64,000 bases of DNA from Shewanella sp. MBTL60-007 (GTDB lineage: Bacteria > Pseudomonadota > Gammaproteobacteria > Enterobacterales > Shewanellaceae), in the NCBI RefSeq assembly GCF_019654915.1, contig NZ_BPET01000011.1, positions 37,128 to 101,127 of the forward strand, read 5' to 3'. Below, in pieces: positions 63,142-64,000 of the stretch. Every line of letters starts with the position of its first letter. Positions within the stretch are counted from its first letter, which is position 1. Made by a program: the position numbers and the translations under genes. Under the pieces are notes generated by a model. It did not search any database. It was not told where the DNA came from and saw only the letters and a list, made by a program, of their open reading frames with translations.

Positions 63142-64000
63142 GGGTATACGGATTTAATGGTTGATGGGGCACCTTCACCCCACCAACCTGATACCACCCT
63201 CAGATGGTTGATAGATCGACCCCGTAGTTGAGTTCCTCTGCGAAGTCCGGCAGTCCGTAACCGATGGTTTTCTTGTAGAACGGAGAGACCTTCGCAGTCG
63301 GAGCCTTCTTCTTGTGCTTCGTAGTGTAGAGCATTCGTGCCCGCATCACCTCGAAGGAGTAACCTCGCCCTTCACGGTTCTTGTCCTTGGCCAGTCGGTT
63401 GATGGACTCCGTGTAAGCATTGGTGACGGGCATGTCCGTCTCGAAGTAGGTCATGATCTCTTCGCGCCAGTTGCCCACAGCCCTGACCAGATCGCTCCAG
63501 ACTTCCTTCTGGCCCTTCGGAATGGTGGCTATCCAGTCGTCCAGGGCGGTTTCTGCCTGGGGTCGTGTGGTGGCGTCCCAGATGCCGTAAAAGCGTTCCT
63601 TGTGCTCGTAGGCGGCCAGCAGTTGCGGGAATGCGCCTGTCCAGGTCTCCATGATGAAGCGTTCCCGGTCTGAGACTTCGTGAGCGCGTTTCAGCAGGAT
63701 TTTCCGGTCTCCCTTGAGAGTCCGGCTCTGGGACGGTTTCAGCTCCTTTCTGGAGCCCTTGCGCACTCTCTAGGGCATCGTTGGCCATGCGCACCACATG
63801 GAACTTATCGACCACGATACGGGCCTGGGGCAGCACAGCCTTGACCGCTGCCCGGTAGGGGTTCCACATGTCCATGCTGACGATCTCGACCTTCTGCCGG
63901 TCTTTCAGCTTCATCAGGTAGTTGGTCACCACGTCCTGGCGGCGGGTGGCCAGCAGGTCGAGCAGGGTTCGCTCCTCAATGTTGGTCAGAATGCAGCGGT
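63142..64000 (-). mobile_element. ISL3-family insertion sequence, partial
   Basis: GGGTATACGGATTTAATGG, starting at 63142, is my candidate terminal repeat; it lies 58 bases from the transposase stop and at the point where endA loses its start. The adjoining bases also form a near-perfect stem (about 63158-63190). The transposase runs to the window edge, so the other end, the inverted-repeat partner and the target duplication are unseen. The end is therefore provisional. Confidence 0.65.
63200..64000 (-). pseudogene. ISL3-family transposase, frameshifted and cut by the window edge
   Basis: Reading from the window edge, ISL3 DDE transposase motifs appear: TNIEERTLLDLLATRRQ, VEIVSMDMWNPY and VVDKFHVVRMANDALE. 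At about 63767 the frame breaks: ESAQGLQKGAET replaces the expected RKG-RKELKPSQSRT, which continues in the neighbouring frame to the stop at 63200 (NYGVDLSTI). The second frame is otherwise intact, including METWTGAFPQLLAAYEHKE and VTNAYTESINRLAKDKN. Net change is one base added or two missing. Either the element is dead or the sequence has an error here. Confidence 0.85.

Larger units (their letters stand above)
7495..64000. mobile_element. SXT/R391-family integrative conjugative element, left part
   Basis: The element begins within prfC and runs past the right edge. Its identity rests on prfC disruption, a tyrosine integrase next to a small excisionase, srpMR, mobI beside an inverted-repeat oriT region, rumAB, and a MobH-type traI with traD. 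It also has an F-type transfer set in the family order, with mosAT after traA. Cargo sits at four positions typical of this family: before traI, before traL, after traA, and after traN. Still to come, and not visible here, would be ssb/bet/exo, traFHG, setCD, setR and attR. Confidence 0.93.

Noticed and set aside
1..64000. tRNA or rRNA genes
   Set aside because: No tRNA-like or rRNA stretch was recognised; the insertion target is prfC, not a tRNA gene.

Overview
The window joins a chromosomal block of a marine gammaproteobacterium to the left half of a large integrative conjugative element. The host is most likely Shewanella, judged from the rbfA-truB-rpsO-pnp-nlpI order and the protein sequences. 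Bases 1 to about 7500 are ordinary chromosome: the end of rbfA, truB, rpsO, a GGDEF-EAL protein on the other strand, pnp and nlpI. The next gene, prfC, is cut after about 22 codons (7452-7538). This is the usual attachment gene of SXT/R391-family ICEs, and everything to the right of the cut is ICE DNA. The right end of the element lies outside the window.

The ICE follows the SXT/R391 core order with cargo at the family's known insertion spots. Bases 7539-14114 hold the attL arm with two long degenerate repeats, xis, int, a ParM-type partition pair (srpM/srpR) with repeats upstream, the oriT region with mobI, an uninterrupted rumAB SOS polymerase operon with a perfect LexA box, and a cluster of palindromes. 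Two core genes follow (14115-15411). Bases 15519-35957, between the s024/s025-type genes and traI, carry a defence island. It is a complete type I BREX locus (brxR, A, B, C, a DUF262/HNH gene, pglX, pglZ, brxL) followed by a 1435-residue NACHT NTPase. That protein has a candidate PD-(D/E)XK nuclease motif at its C-terminus, and I do not recognise it as a named system.

Bases 36101-41309 encode the MobH relaxase TraI, the coupling protein TraD and two core transfer proteins. One unknown cargo gene sits on the minus strand before traL. Bases 42212-58162 encode the F-type mating apparatus (traL, E, K, B, V, A, dsbC, traC, trbI, trhF, traW, traU, traN). The AbiE-like toxin-antitoxin pair mosAT is inserted after traA. 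After traN comes a second cargo site (58163-64000). It holds the 3' remnant of a tyrosine recombinase, a SIR2-HerA defence pair, and an endonuclease I gene whose 5' end appears to be cut by an ISL3-family element. The transposase of that element is itself frameshifted and runs off the window.

Together the genes describe a self-transmissible element that excises through int/xis, transfers through mobI-oriT-TraI-TraD and the F-type channel, and is maintained by srpMR and mosAT. It protects its host through at least two, probably three, antiviral modules. I see no antibiotic-resistance gene in this half, and rumB, a frequent insertion target, is intact. All functional calls come from reading the sequence; no database search was run.
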